The notes: generated by a model from the letters alone, not told the origin. 64,000 bases of DNA from Bacteroidales bacterium (GCA_014800685.1 JAAVFQ010000020.1:32178-96177); one strand, 5' to 3'; shown: positions 20,087-29,300, numbered from the stretch's first letter. Numbers and translations: made by a program.

Positions 20087-20359
20087 TCAGCGGCGTCTGC
20101 GCGCTATCAGACTTTTCAGCCCCTTTGCTCCGAGCACGGCAAGCCCGGAATATTGCGTGGCCTTGGCAAGCCCGAAAAAGAGCACCCACAGCCCGCTCTT
20201 CATGCCGATGGATATAGGCAGGGCCATCTGCGCAAAGGAGATGATATAGCAGAGAGCACAGCAGACCAGAAGCATAATACCGGTGCGATAAGAGAGGTGT
20301 GAAAGCCGGACTTTAATGTTGCGGATAATCGCTGCGAAACGTTTGCGAAAATCAATCAT
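20087..20359 (-). CDS. Small membrane protein of unknown function
   Basis: This protein is about 90 aa from the ATG at 20359; an in-frame start at 20386 would add nine residues. A basic N-terminus (IDFRKRFAAIIRNIKVR) precedes two hydrophobic segments, TGIMLLVCCALCYIISFAQ and SGLWVLFFGLAKATQYSGL, and a very basic C-terminal end (LIARRRR). I do not recognise the family with certainty. It is a Bacteroidales-style small inner-membrane protein located just downstream of the Lrp regulator on the same strand, so it may be co-transcribed with it. Confidence 0.6.
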   Translation of the reverse strand: MIDFRKRFAAIIRNIKVRLSHLSYRTGIMLLVCCALCYIISFAQMALPISIGMKSGLWVLFFGLAKATQYSGLAVLGAKGLKSLIARRRR

Positions 20360-20415
20360 GAGGCTGTAAGCGAAAGGTTTTCTCACACTATTTTAAAGAT
20401 AGAGGGGAGGGAGTA

Positions 20416-20883
20416 TTAGAGATTCAGGGGAAGAGCGGATGTGCGTTTCACTTCGGCCATGACGAAGGTAGAGGTCACGGATCCGATAGATTTGATTCGG
20501 CCGAGCACCTCGATGACAAATTCGCGGTAGTACTGCATGTTGGGAGCATAGATTTTCAGCAGGTAGTCAAACGCCCCGGCCATACTGTAACATTCGGCCA
20601 CTTCGGGGATATCCTTCACCACATTCATGAAGTCGATTGCCGCGTCGGTGCTGTGAGAGACGAGCTTGACATTGCAGAAGACAGAGAAGCCGAGATTAAG
20701 CATATCGGGATTGAGCACGGCCACATATCCCTTTATGACGCCGTCTTTCTCGAGCCGCTTAATGCGCTCATAGACAGGAGTGGTGGAAAGGTTTACTTCG
20801 GCGGCTATTTCCTTAGTGGTCTTCTGGGAATTCTGCTGGAGTATCTGGAGAATTTTAAGGTCGATTGCATCTAAATGTGCCAT
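20416..20883 (-). CDS. Lrp/AsnC-family transcriptional regulator
   Basis: This 155-aa protein has an N-terminal winged HTH (DAIDLKILQILQQNSQKTTK ... STTPVYERIKRLEKDGVI) and a C-terminal RAM/AsnC ligand-binding domain (AGAFDYLLKIYAPNMQYYREF). Such regulators sense amino acids and form octameric discs. It has a near-consensus promoter of its own and lies downstream, on the same strand, of the steroid-type reductase operon. Neighbourhood alone does not show that it controls that operon. Confidence 0.95.
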   Translation of the reverse strand: MAHLDAIDLKILQILQQNSQKTTKEIAAEVNLSTTPVYERIKRLEKDGVIKGYVAVLNPDMLNLGFSVFCNVKLVSHSTDAAIDFMNVVKDIPEVAECYSMAGAFDYLLKIYAPNMQYYREFVIEVLGRIKSIGSVTSTFVMAEVKRTSALPLNL

Positions 20884-20949
20884 AGAAAAAAAATCTTATA
20901 AGTACTGATTTAAGCACTCTTCTGAGAGAGCGCATTCTCTTTCACGGCA

Positions 20950-20980
20950 CAAAATTAGCAAAAATATCCAAACTTACAAA
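20950..20980 (-). promoter_or_regulatory. Promoter of the Lrp-family gene
   Basis: On the minus strand, TTTG (20980-20977), a 19-nt spacer and TAATTTTG (20957-20950) match the consensus exactly. The predicted start is near 20945, giving a leader of about 60 nt. Confidence 0.75.
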
Positions 20981-20984
20981 ATTG

Positions 20985-21016
20985 TTTGGAAAAAACACCC
21001 GCTTATATTAATTTTG
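20985..21016 (+). promoter_or_regulatory. Orphan rightward promoter
   Basis: TTTG at 20985-20988, a 20-nt spacer and TAATTTTG at 21009-21016 match the consensus exactly. The predicted start is near 21021. No plus-strand coding gene follows for more than 5 kb, so the product would be a small or antisense RNA. Confidence 0.6.
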
Positions 21017-21286
21017 CATTATCGAACAAGGAGAATTGCCGGAGACCTTCGGGTCTCTTCAGGTTAGATTCTCTTAACGCCATTATTCATCTGACATTTG
21101 CAGGTAAAAAGCAACCCGACCTACAAATAACAGAATGATGTTATCATAATTTAAATGAGTGTGAACCTACCGGAGGCCGATCGTGAGATTAGTCTCCTTT
21201 TTTTCATATACACCCGGCTACCGCTATTCTATAACCCGGCGTCATACTATTGCGTGGGCTCCGGACAGCATCTTCCGCCTCCGGCT

Positions 21287-22087
21287 CTACCGTCTGATAT
21301 TCTTATCGAGCAGTTCGGTCTTGACAAGCATTCGCACGGGAGTAGGCATCACACCCACGAAGAGAATCGAGAGGCGATTGAGCCATCCGTTGATATACTG
21401 CTGTTTGCCCCTGAAGAGTCTTTTCAGCGCCTGACGGGTGAATTTTTCGGGTGTCTGCAGGGCATGAATTTTCAGCGCCAGCTTCTGCAGATTAGTGGGA
21501 AGGCCGAAGAGGTCTGTGGCAATGCCTCCTGGACAAGCCACCATTACATTGACATTGCGGGGCCTCATCTCATAGTGGAGAGCGCGAGAAAATACGCGTA
21601 TGTAGGCTTTTGTGGCTGCATACATGGCCAGTCCGGGCATAGGCATCCAGCAGGACATAGAAGACATGTTCAGGATCCACCCTCCGCCGCCGGCGGCAAA
21701 ACGGCGCGCAAATGTACGGCTCAGATGAGTCACGGCACTGACGTGCAAATCTATGAAGGCATCGATTTTGCGTTCGGAAGTCTCCGTGATAAGGTCAAAG
21801 GAGAAAATGCCGGCGTTATTGATAAGAATCTCCGGTCGAAGCTGATGAGCATCCAGATATATTTCTATTGCCTTGACAGCCTCGCGCTCCGTGAGGTCAA
21901 GGCAAAGGGTATAGGTGCGCACCGGGAAGGCCTTCTCTATCTCGGCGCCCGCCATTTTGAGCTCACCATTCTGATTGCTTATCATGACCAAGTCACAACC
22001 ATTGGCGGCCAGCCGTGTGCAGAATTCTTTTCCTATGCCGGAAGAGGCACCGGTGACTATAGCTAATTTCCCCTTTATCTTCTTCAT
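21287..22087 (-). CDS. Short-chain dehydrogenase, candidate hydroxysteroid dehydrogenase
   Basis: This 266-aa classical SDR has the cofactor motif TGASSGIG at about residues 12-19, NNAG at 90-93, and the catalytic Ser at 142/143, Tyr156 and Lys160 (YAATK). The fold is Rossmann and the protein is cytosolic or peripheral. It is the last gene of a minus-strand three-gene operon after an Old Yellow Enzyme and a steroid 5-alpha-reductase. That combination suggests it interconverts a 3-keto group and a 3-hydroxyl group on a steroid or bile acid. Stereochemistry (3-alpha or 3-beta) cannot be read from the sequence. On its own it could be annotated only as a generic SDR; the assignment rests on context. 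Confidence 0.8.
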   Translation of the reverse strand: MKKIKGKLAIVTGASSGIGKEFCTRLAANGCDLVMISNQNGELKMAGAEIEKAFPVRTYTLCLDLTEREAVKAIEIYLDAHQLRPEILINNAGIFSFDLITETSERKIDAFIDLHVSAVTHLSRTFARRFAAGGGGWILNMSSMSCWMPMPGLAMYAATKAYIRVFSRALHYEMRPRNVNVMVACPGGIATDLFGLPTNLQKLALKIHALQTPEKFTRQALKRLFRGKQQYINGWLNRLSILFVGVMPTPVRMLVKTELLDKNIRR

Positions 22088-22130
22088 CTTATTCCTTCTG
22101 GTAAGTGAGAAAAATTAATAATTCAGACTA

Positions 22131-22146
22131 CACCGGGCAACCGGTG
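22131..22146. repeat. Small hairpin between OYE and SDR genes
   Basis: CACCGG-GCAA-CCGGTG forms a perfect 6-bp stem with a tetraloop in the about 110-nt gap between the two genes. It may be an intercistronic processing or stabilising element. Confidence 0.4.
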
Positions 22147-22196
22147 AAAAAACTTTACTGACGTCCTGCGCATCCGCCCGTGCAGAGAATAAAATT

Positions 22197-23420
22197 CTAT
22201 CCTTTGGCCTTTATCTCCTCTATTTCGCGGAGAATGCGGGGCGGGAGGTTGTCCAGATGCTTATGGCAAGCCATCTCTCTGGAATACATACGGGCTATGC
22301 AGTAGTTGACATGGTCACATCCGCATCTCTGCTCGCCGGCACGCATCCTGTTGACAAAATCGGGCTCATTAAGCAGCGCGCGCCCCATCTGCACAAAATC
22401 GAAGCCCTCATCGAGCACTCTGTCGGCGTTGCTACGGCTCACCACACCCCCCACATAAACGAGTTTGCACTTCAGAGCCTCACGAAATCTCAGTGCATCC
22501 TCAAGAAAATAGAGTTCGCGGAATGGCACCGTGGGAATCATGAAGCGTCCGGCCAGCCTTACGCCATATTTGAGCCATAATTGCTTCATATAGTAGGTCA
22601 TGCTATAGATGGGCATTTCGCCGCGCATCACATACATTGGCGCTTTGCTTACGAATCCTCCGGAGAGCACGAGGGCATGCGCCCCGAGGCGTTCGAGTTC
22701 GCGCGCCACAGTGAGGCAGTCGTCTATCTCAAGCCCCCCCTTGAAGCCATCGCGCATATTGGTCTTGACGAGCACTCCCATGTCTGAGCCGGCAGCCTTC
22801 ATCACCTCTTCCATACACATCTGCATGAAGAGCATACGATTTTCCAGGGGACCGCCGAAGCGGTCGCGGCGACGGTTGGTATATGGTGAGAGGAACTGCG
22901 ATATCAGATAGCCATGGCCTGCATGAACCTCCACGCAGTCAAACCCGGCATCCCTTGCCGTGCGCACAGCCTCTCCAAAGGCTACAGCCAATCCCTTCAG
23001 CTCATCCTCACGCAGGCCACGCGCCCACGTGGGTGAATAGAGATTAAATCCCGTAGAGGCACCGACGGGAGTACCCCCTGCCGTAGAGCGGTGAGTCATA
23101 TTGCCACAGTGTCCTATCTGGATAGAGGCTTTTGCTCCGGCGGCATGAATGCCGTCGGTAATCTCGCGCAAAGAGGGGACAATTTCCGGTCTGAGCCAAA
23201 GCTGGGTATCGAACGAGAGAGCGGAGCGGCAGATGCCGGCGTAGGCCAGCGTGGTCATGCCCACTCCGCCGCGCGCCACGCTGAGATGATAATCGCGCAG
23301 CATGGGCGTGGGGCCATTGTCTTTTCCCATACCCTCGAAGGCTGCCGAACGGATAGTTCGGTTGCGGAGCGTCACCGGACCTATATTATCGGGAGTGAAG
23401 AGTAGCGATTCTTTGCTCAT
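22197..23420 (-). CDS. Old Yellow Enzyme-family NADH:flavin oxidoreductase, candidate 3-oxo-delta4-steroid 5-beta-reductase
   Basis: This 407-aa protein has the FMN TIM barrel of the BaiCD/FadH group. Visible are QIGHCGNMTH (about 101-110), VHAGHGYLISQFLSPYTNRR (about 165-184) with the RFGG-ENR signature, and VGGVVSRSNAD and MGRALLNEPDFV near the end. Four cysteines at about 366, 368, 374 and 385 fall where FadH-type enzymes bind a [4Fe-4S] cluster. The C-terminal FAD/NAD(P) domain of full-length 2,4-dienoyl-CoA reductases is absent, so electrons must come from elsewhere. In gut Bacteroidota, OYEs next to a 5-alpha-reductase and an HSDH have been described as 5-beta-reductases of 3-oxo-delta4 bile acids; that role here is inferred. 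Confidence 0.85.
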   Translation of the reverse strand: MSKESLLFTPDNIGPVTLRNRTIRSAAFEGMGKDNGPTPMLRDYHLSVARGGVGMTTLAYAGICRSALSFDTQLWLRPEIVPSLREITDGIHAAGAKASIQIGHCGNMTHRSTAGGTPVGASTGFNLYSPTWARGLREDELKGLAVAFGEAVRTARDAGFDCVEVHAGHGYLISQFLSPYTNRRRDRFGGPLENRMLFMQMCMEEVMKAAGSDMGVLVKTNMRDGFKGGLEIDDCLTVARELERLGAHALVLSGGFVSKAPMYVMRGEMPIYSMTYYMKQLWLKYGVRLAGRFMIPTVPFRELYFLEDALRFREALKCKLVYVGGVVSRSNADRVLDEGFDFVQMGRALLNEPDFVNRMRAGEQRCGCDHVNYCIARMYSREMACHKHLDNLPPRILREIEEIKAKG

Positions 23421-23492
23421 AGCTGAATATATTTCAAGAAAGGATTGAAATTTAATATATTCTGTTTAGGGGGATGCAGGATTGCTTAAGTT

Positions 23493-24284
23493 TCAGTATA
23501 GAAAGGGGATGATAGCCTTGCGGCGAAGCGATTTATACTCGTCGCCAAACTCTCCGAGATACCTTTTATGAACCGAGCGGGCACGCGGGCCGAGATTGGC
23601 GAAAGTCCAGAGGGCGAAGACCAGACCGGCTGCCGACCATGAGAGGATGGCAAAGCCAACCCATTCCGTCAGCTCGCCGAGATAGTTGGCGCAGGAGACG
23701 TAGCGGAACATTCCGCCGCGAGGTATGTAGTGGCCTGAGTCGCCTGGTTTGCGCAGATGACGAATGATATAGTCCGAACGGAGATTAATCCACATCCCGC
23801 AGAGAAAGATGAGAGTGCCGAGGATGAAGAGGGGCGAGGCGAGCCAAGAGGGAGAATACATATCGGGCGGCGCGATATAGAAGAGCCACGCCCCGAGAAG
23901 ATAGGCGTTGATAACGTTGAAGATCAGCCCCATGAGGATAATGGCCCAGGGCATCTTGTTGCGTCCTTTTATCAGAAGCGGAAAGATAAATGAGCGCTGG
24001 AAATAGTGAAGCAAATAGAGCGACGCCATCACCGCGGGAGCGGTCTGAGCGGCCCGGGGGGAGGTGAGCCATAGCAGAAGCATGGCGAAGAAGGCCGGAG
24101 CCTCCATCACAATCCATCCGGGGCGATTGGGCATAGAGGGGCCCCAGGAGGAGGAATAGTTTATGCCGTATGGGGCATTGAGCCTTTGCAGGGCTATGAA
24201 GACGATAACTGCAAGGACAGCCATCACCCCGAGGACGGCATAATAGAAATCGGGTGTAAAAATAACATTCATCAGTAAGGGCAC
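23493..24284 (-). CDS. 3-oxo-5-alpha-steroid 4-dehydrogenase (steroid 5-alpha-reductase)
   Basis: This 263-aa polytopic membrane enzyme strongly resembles the C-terminal domain and overall layout of eukaryotic SRD5A1/2. Recognisable blocks are YSSSWGP (43-49), an acidic residue Glu61 in EAPAFF, LHYFQRSFIFPLLI with Tyr94, INLRSDYIIRHLRKPGDSG (166-184), PRGGMFRYVSCANYLGE with Glu204, and a C-terminal IIPFLY. Glu61 and Tyr94 align by eye with the substrate-carbonyl pair of human SRD5A2; the Gln before that Glu is Met here. It would reduce the delta-4 bond of a 3-ketosteroid with NADPH. It is first in the operon, 72 nt upstream of the OYE gene and 22 nt after a -7 box. Confidence 0.93.
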   Translation of the reverse strand: MPLLMNVIFTPDFYYAVLGVMAVLAVIVFIALQRLNAPYGINYSSSWGPSMPNRPGWIVMEAPAFFAMLLLWLTSPRAAQTAPAVMASLYLLHYFQRSFIFPLLIKGRNKMPWAIILMGLIFNVINAYLLGAWLFYIAPPDMYSPSWLASPLFILGTLIFLCGMWINLRSDYIIRHLRKPGDSGHYIPRGGMFRYVSCANYLGELTEWVGFAILSWSAAGLVFALWTFANLGPRARSVHKRYLGEFGDEYKSLRRKAIIPFLY

Positions 24285-24311
24285 TGCGCGCTAAATGACG
24301 CATTGCGACAA

Positions 24312-24319
24312 CAAAGGTA
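24312..24319 (-). promoter_or_regulatory. Candidate -7 box of the steroid-reductase operon
   Basis: On the minus strand TACCTTTG matches TAnnTTTG and lies 28 nt upstream of the 5-alpha-reductase ATG. The -33 box is poor (TTTC-like about 20 nt upstream), which would fit an activator-dependent or inducible promoter. Confidence 0.45.
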
Positions 24320-24371
24320 ATGATTTTTTCCGGCCTGTGAAAATCCTCGGGTAGGAAAATGGGTTGGGGTC

Positions 24372-24443
24372 TAAAACGAAGAAAGGGGCGCACCTCTCGG
24401 TGAGTCCCCTGCCTTACGGCTACCGAGACATGGCAGTCTGCGG
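24372..24443 (-). ncRNA. Candidate attenuator or structured leader
   Basis: On the minus strand a terminator-like stem GGGG-ACT-CACC / GGTG-CG-CCCC (24409-24385) is followed by TTTCTTCGTTTT. The segment ACCGAG inside that stem can instead pair with an upstream CTCGGT (24427-24422). CTGCC / GGCAG forms a further alternative. Mutually exclusive stems are typical of riboswitch or attenuator expression platforms, but I match no known class. Confidence 0.4.
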
Positions 24444-24850
24444 CGTGGCCGTCGATTTAATTTTTAACCCAAAATTTAGACAATAATAAGTAAAGCTTTC
24501 TCTTGTCGCCGATGGGCTGTGGGCGTGACTGGGTCACACTTCGGCACATCCTGCGATTCGGTCTGCTATGATTTCACTTTTTCTCTATGAGGCGGTGGCA
24601 ATTAATTTTACTGGAATAGAGTTTTCACCGCACTCTTTTCGCGTATTATGAGTGTGAACACCGGAAAGCCATTTGCAATACTCTCTTGCGCCACAGTTCT
24701 CTTTCGCGTCGGGTGATTATAAAACGCCGGTTGCGGGGGAATATTATCTGTTTTATGTTAAAAAAGATTTTTTAGCTTGACAAAAGTGTAAAAAAGTCTA
24801 TTCAACCATATACTTATCTATCCAACCCTATAATTAACGGTCTGACAGCC

Positions 24851-26062
24851 TCACGCCACGGATTTTTTCCGCATCAGCTTGTCGGTTATAGCGCAGACGC
24901 AAGAGTCCGACCATACATTTTCTGATGTTTCCACCATGTCTATTATAGTATAGATAGGGAGAATAACGCCCATTATACTAATGTCGGCACCGATGCCCGA
25001 CATCAGCGAAAGAGTCAGGAAATAGCATCCCATAGGGACTCCGGCATTTCCCACGGCAGAAATCACCGAGATGAGGAGCCAGACGAGCATTGTGCCCACA
25101 GAAAGTGGCATACCGTTATTCTGCATCACATAGAGGGAGGTGCAGAGAATGAAGGCTGCACATCCGTTCATATTGACCGTAGTGCAGAGCGGAAGCACGA
25201 AGCGCGAAATTTTCTTGTTGACGCCAAGACGCTTTTCAGCATTCTCCATAGTGACGGGAAGTGTAGCGGCCGAGCTCTTTGTGAAGAAAGCCATGACCAC
25301 TGCAGGAATCATTCCGGAGAATGTGCGCACGGGATTGAGTCGGGCGAGCAGCAGAAAGAGAGGAAGAACCACAAACATCTGCAGCAGATTGCCCGAAATG
25401 ATGACAGCCGTATATTTGCCGAGAGAATCGGCCATTACCCCCGCGCCGGCCTCGGCGATTAGTTGAGCTGCAAAGGCCATGATGCCCAGCGGAAGAATGG
25501 CTATCAGCCAGCGGATGAGCGTGAACAGAATCTCCTGCACGCCTGCCAGTCCGCTCACTATTATCTCTTTGGGACGCGACTCCGGCATACGGGAGATGGC
25601 TATGCCCACCGCAAAGCAGATGATGAGAAGGGCGAGCACGTTCCCCTCCAGCAAGGGGCGCACGAGATTGTCAGGAACGACAGTGAGGATATGGTCGGCG
25701 TAAGAAGTGGAAGCCGTCGGAAGGTCGGCGCTCTTCTCAGCGGCTATGACCGAGGCGGGCAGGTTGCCGGGAGAGATGAGGAGATACATGCCGAGCCCGA
25801 CAGCGGCCGCCATGAAAGTAGTCAGCAGCGTATAGGTGATCGCCGTGCGGAATATGCGCCCGAGTTCCTTGCCGCCACCGAGCGAGGCGAGCGTGGTGAC
25901 CACCGCGACGACTATTGTGGGGACGGCAAGCAGGCGGAAAAGGCGCGTGTAGATGGTGGCGATAAAGTTCATTGCCGTATCGATGGCCCCGATATGGAGC
26001 AGGCCGAGCACTATGCCGACGACAAGCGCTCCCAGCCAGATAAGTATCTGCTTCTTTTTCAT
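24851..26062 (-). CDS. Dicarboxylate/amino acid:cation symporter (DAACS, SLC1-like)
   Basis: This 403-aa inner-membrane secondary transporter of the GltP/GltPh family takes up acidic or small neutral amino acids or C4-dicarboxylates with Na+ or H+. Core motifs are the HP1 loop KSSAATLP, the TM7 unwound motif NMNG (NMDG in many homologs), the HP2-like stretch SAVGNAGVPMG, and the TM8 segment IDMVETSENVWSDSC. About eight hydrophobic helices are visible. It is a single gene; the nearest minus-strand gene downstream is the steroid operon, over 0.5 kb away. The Asp-to-Asn change in NMDG could affect cation coupling. Confidence 0.92.
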   Translation of the reverse strand: MKKKQILIWLGALVVGIVLGLLHIGAIDTAMNFIATIYTRLFRLLAVPTIVVAVVTTLASLGGGKELGRIFRTAITYTLLTTFMAAAVGLGMYLLISPGNLPASVIAAEKSADLPTASTSYADHILTVVPDNLVRPLLEGNVLALLIICFAVGIAISRMPESRPKEIIVSGLAGVQEILFTLIRWLIAILPLGIMAFAAQLIAEAGAGVMADSLGKYTAVIISGNLLQMFVVLPLFLLLARLNPVRTFSGMIPAVVMAFFTKSSAATLPVTMENAEKRLGVNKKISRFVLPLCTTVNMNGCAAFILCTSLYVMQNNGMPLSVGTMLVWLLISVISAVGNAGVPMGCYFLTLSLMSGIGADISIMGVILPIYTIIDMVETSENVWSDSCVCAITDKLMRKKSVA

Positions 26063-26264
26063 TTCTGCAATATGGATGTTATGTGGATCAGTCAGGGAAG
26101 CGGCAGCCAGAAGCTACCGCCCTCTCCCACTTCTATAACAAAAGAGGAACGATTTTGGCCCGCGATTCGCATTTTTTCTCTTACAGGAGGCCGGCTATTC
26201 GCCTGCATACAAGAAAAAGCGAGACTGCCGCGGGGATAGACTTGCGGATTTTCAAAAGATTTAC

Positions 26265-26272
26265 TAATTTTG
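26265..26272 (+). promoter_or_regulatory. -7 box of the plus-strand run starting at 26329
   Basis: TAATTTTG is an exact consensus match; upstream TTGC lies about 20-22 nt away. It is 57 nt before the ATG of the first DUF2723 gene. Confidence 0.6.
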
Positions 26273-26283
26273 CATTTTGATTT

Positions 26284-26302
26284 GGCGTTGACACTCAACG
26301 CC
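26284..26302 (+). promoter_or_regulatory. 5'-leader hairpin of the first DUF2723 gene
   Basis: GGCGTTGA-CAC-TCAACGCC is a perfect 8-bp stem with a 3-nt loop within the predicted leader. It may stabilise or control the long downstream transcript. Confidence 0.5.
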
Positions 26303-26328
26303 GAGCGTACTCAGCATGCTGTTTATTT

Positions 26329-29300
26329 ATGATTACTAAAAGATACAACCTAATCAATAATGCCGGTGGATGGCTCGTATTCCTCATAGCCCTGGCCACC
26401 TACTGGCTCACCCTTGAGCCTACGGCATCCTATTGGGACTGTGGCGAATTTATCATCCAGGCCGACAAACTTGAAGTAGGCCACCCGCCCGGCAACCCTA
26501 TTTTTATGCTTACGGCGCGATTCTTTGCGAATTTCGCGCCTGACGCTCAGCACGTATCGCTGATGGTCAACGCCATGTCCGGATTGCTGAGCGCGCTGAC
26601 CATTCTGCTCCTCTTCTGGACCATTTCGCATCTTGTGCGCAGGCTTATAGTGCGCGACAATACCTCCGCAGAGCTCACCCTGCAGCAAATGCTCGTCATC
26701 TTCGGCTCTGCGGCCGTAGGCTCGCTGGCCTACTGCTGGAGCGACACTTTCTGGTTCTCAGCCGTGGAGGGTGAGGTATATGCCTTCTCATCTTTCTGCA
26801 CTGCGCTGGTGTTCTGGCTGATACTGAAATGGGAAACCCGTGCCGACTCGCCACATTCCGACCGCTATCTCATTCTTATCGCCTACATTATCGGCGTCAG
26901 CGTAGCCGTCCATCTGCTTAACCTGCTCTGTATCCCGGCCATTGTCCTCGTCTTCGCCTACCGCAAATACAAGGACATGGACGTGCTGAAATCCCTTATA
27001 GCCCTGCTGATATCTTTCGCTATCATAGTGCTCGTGCTCTATGGTCTCGTGCCGGGATTCATCAAGGTGGCTCAGCAGTTTGAGCTCAACTTCGTCAACG
27101 GCTCCGGGCTCCCCTTCAATAGCGGCACAATCATTTACACCATAGTGACGCTCTGCGTCTTCGTCTGGGCCCTCTTCTCTCTTACCCGCGCCAAGTCGGC
27201 CATGATGATGATTATCTCCTTCCTGGCAGCCGTCACTCTCTCAGGAATGCTCTTCATAGGACATTCGCTCTGGGTGGGAATATTTCTCACCGCCACTCTG
27301 CTGGGCTATCTGCTCCGCGCCGCCAAGACAAACCGTCTGCCCGTCAGAGTGCTCTCGCTTGTCATGTGGAGCATTGCAGTAATTTTCGTAGGCTATTCCA
27401 GCTATGCCCTGATCCTCATACGCTCCAATGCGCGCACCCCGATGAATCAGAATGCACCGGACAACGTCTTTGACCTCGCATCCTATCTCAACCGTGAGCA
27501 ATATGGCGAAACTCCGCTGCTCTACGGACCGACATTCGATGCCGGAGTGATGCAAAAAATGATAGGGGCCTATACCGACACCATAACGATTCGTGAAGAC
27601 GGCACCCCGGTCACACTCACCACACCGCAATATCAGTCTATTCAGGAGCCCGGGAAGGCGCTCTACACTAAAGGCGTTCACGGATCTGCCCCCACATCGG
27701 CGCTCGGCTTCCTCTCTGACTCCGAAAATGCCGAGAATGCCCGCCTCGCCGCATCCGGAAAGGACTATTACGCCAAGCGAGATTACGAGCCGGAGGCTAA
27801 ATACAATTCCGAGCTCCAGATGATACTGCCGAGACTCTACAGCTCGATGCACAGGTCGGAATATGCCCGCTGGGTCAATCTTGACACCCTCCCCGAAAAT
27901 CTCAAGACTCTGACCGCCATTGACGCACAGACAGGCGAGAAAATCCCTGAGCTCGACACTCGTCGCCAGCCTGAGATAAATGAGGTGTCAGGCACTATTT
28001 ATTACCCCCAGAAAATAGGCTATAAACCCACGTTCAGCCAGAATCTCGCCTATTTCATCAATTACCAGCTCAACCACATGTATCTCCGCTACTTCATGTG
28101 GAACTTCGCCGGCCGCCAGAACGACCTTCTCAATCAGCAGCAGGAGCTTGACGCCGGAAACTGGATTTCCGGCATTCCGGCCATTGACAACAGCCGCCTC
28201 GGCGACCAGAGTCTGCTCCCCCCCGAACTCGGAAAAGAGAATAAGGGGCATAACGTCTATTATATGCTCCCCTTGCTCCTGGGCATCATTGGCCTGCTCT
28301 GGCAGGCTTTCGCCGGACGCCGGGGCATAGAGCAGTTCTGGGTCATCTTCTTCCTCTTCTTCATGACCGGCATAGCCATCGTGCTCTATCTGAACCAGAC
28401 TCCTATGCAGCCCCGCGAACGAGACTATGCCTTCGCAGGCTCATTCTATGCCTTCGCCATCTGGATAGGTATGGGAGTGGCCGGCCTCTGGAGAATAATG
28501 ATGTGGGCGCTGGCCCGACGCCGCAAGAAGGATGCCGCCATCCCGGCCGACACAACGCCGGCGGAGGCCGCTCGCCACGAAGAGGAATTGCAGCTTTCAG
28601 CTTATACTGATGAGCCGGCGGCTCTCCGGCGCTCTTCACGCATCTGCGCCGCCGTGGCCTGCCTGCTCGGCATTATAGTGCCTCTGCAGATGGTAAGTCA
28701 GACCTGGGACGACCATGACCGCTCAGGCCGCTATGCCGCAAGAGACTATGCCATCAACTATCTCGAAAGCCTTGAGCCTAACGCGATAGTATTCTGCAAC
28801 GGAGACAACGACACCTTCCCCCTCTGGTATGTTCAGGAGGTGGAGGGCGTGCGTCCCGACGTGAGAATCATCAACCTCTCCTACCTCAATTCGGCATGGT
28901 ATACAGACCAGCAGCGAGTGCAGGCCTACTCGGCAGCTCCCATAGACATTCAGGCCAAACCCTCGGATTATGCCTACGACCGTATCGGAGTGGTGCTTTT
29001 CAATCCTCAGGTGCGCACCCCGATGCCTCTCAATGAAGCCCTACGTCAGGCATACAGCGGCGAAGCCAAGGTGGGAGATTATCCCTATCCGGCTATCCCC
29101 ACCTCTATCGTCACCATTCCGGTAGACAAAAAGGCCGTTGTGGCACGAGGCCTCGTGGCTCCTCAGGATACTGCCCGCCTTGTCAATGAAATAGCCATCG
29201 ACCTCGCCGGCACCTCGACCTCCGGACAGCGTGGCTACCTCACCATGAGCGAGGTGATAATGCTCGACATCATAGCCACCAATGCCGCCAAAGGATGGCC

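Larger units (their letters stand above)
20884..21286. other. Intergenic region with two divergent promoters and a possible small RNA
   Basis: This 403-bp region has no convincing gene. It contains the lrp promoter on the minus strand and a second consensus promoter firing rightward with no plus-strand gene downstream. Shortly after the predicted rightward start is a GGAGACC-TTCG-GGTCTC hairpin (about 21040-21056), and the transcript would run antisense into the dehydrogenase gene. Confidence 0.6.
24285..24850. other. 566-bp gene-free region with structured-RNA signatures
   Basis: No coding gene is visible between the symporter and the 5-alpha-reductase. It holds the operon promoter at 24312, a terminator-like hairpin with a competing pairing at about 24372-24443, and a further stem region at about 24500-24545 (GCCGA/TCGGC closing a GTGTGAC-CCA-GTCAC hairpin on the minus strand). 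I see no tRNA. Confidence 0.55.

Noticed and set aside
21155..22066. 303-aa plus-strand open frame opposite the SDR gene
   Set aside because: Translation has no family motifs and is His/Gly/Arg-biased, as expected of an antisense shadow of the strong SDR gene.
21287..24284. Complete bai (7-alpha-dehydroxylation) operon
   Set aside because: No CoA ligase, CoA transferase or BaiE/BaiF counterparts; only reductases and one dehydrogenase.
24285..24850. tRNA or a known riboswitch between the symporter and 5-alpha-reductase
   Set aside because: No cloverleaf and no match to TPP, cobalamin, SAM, FMN or c-di-AMP consensus segments that I know; kept only as an unclassified structured region.
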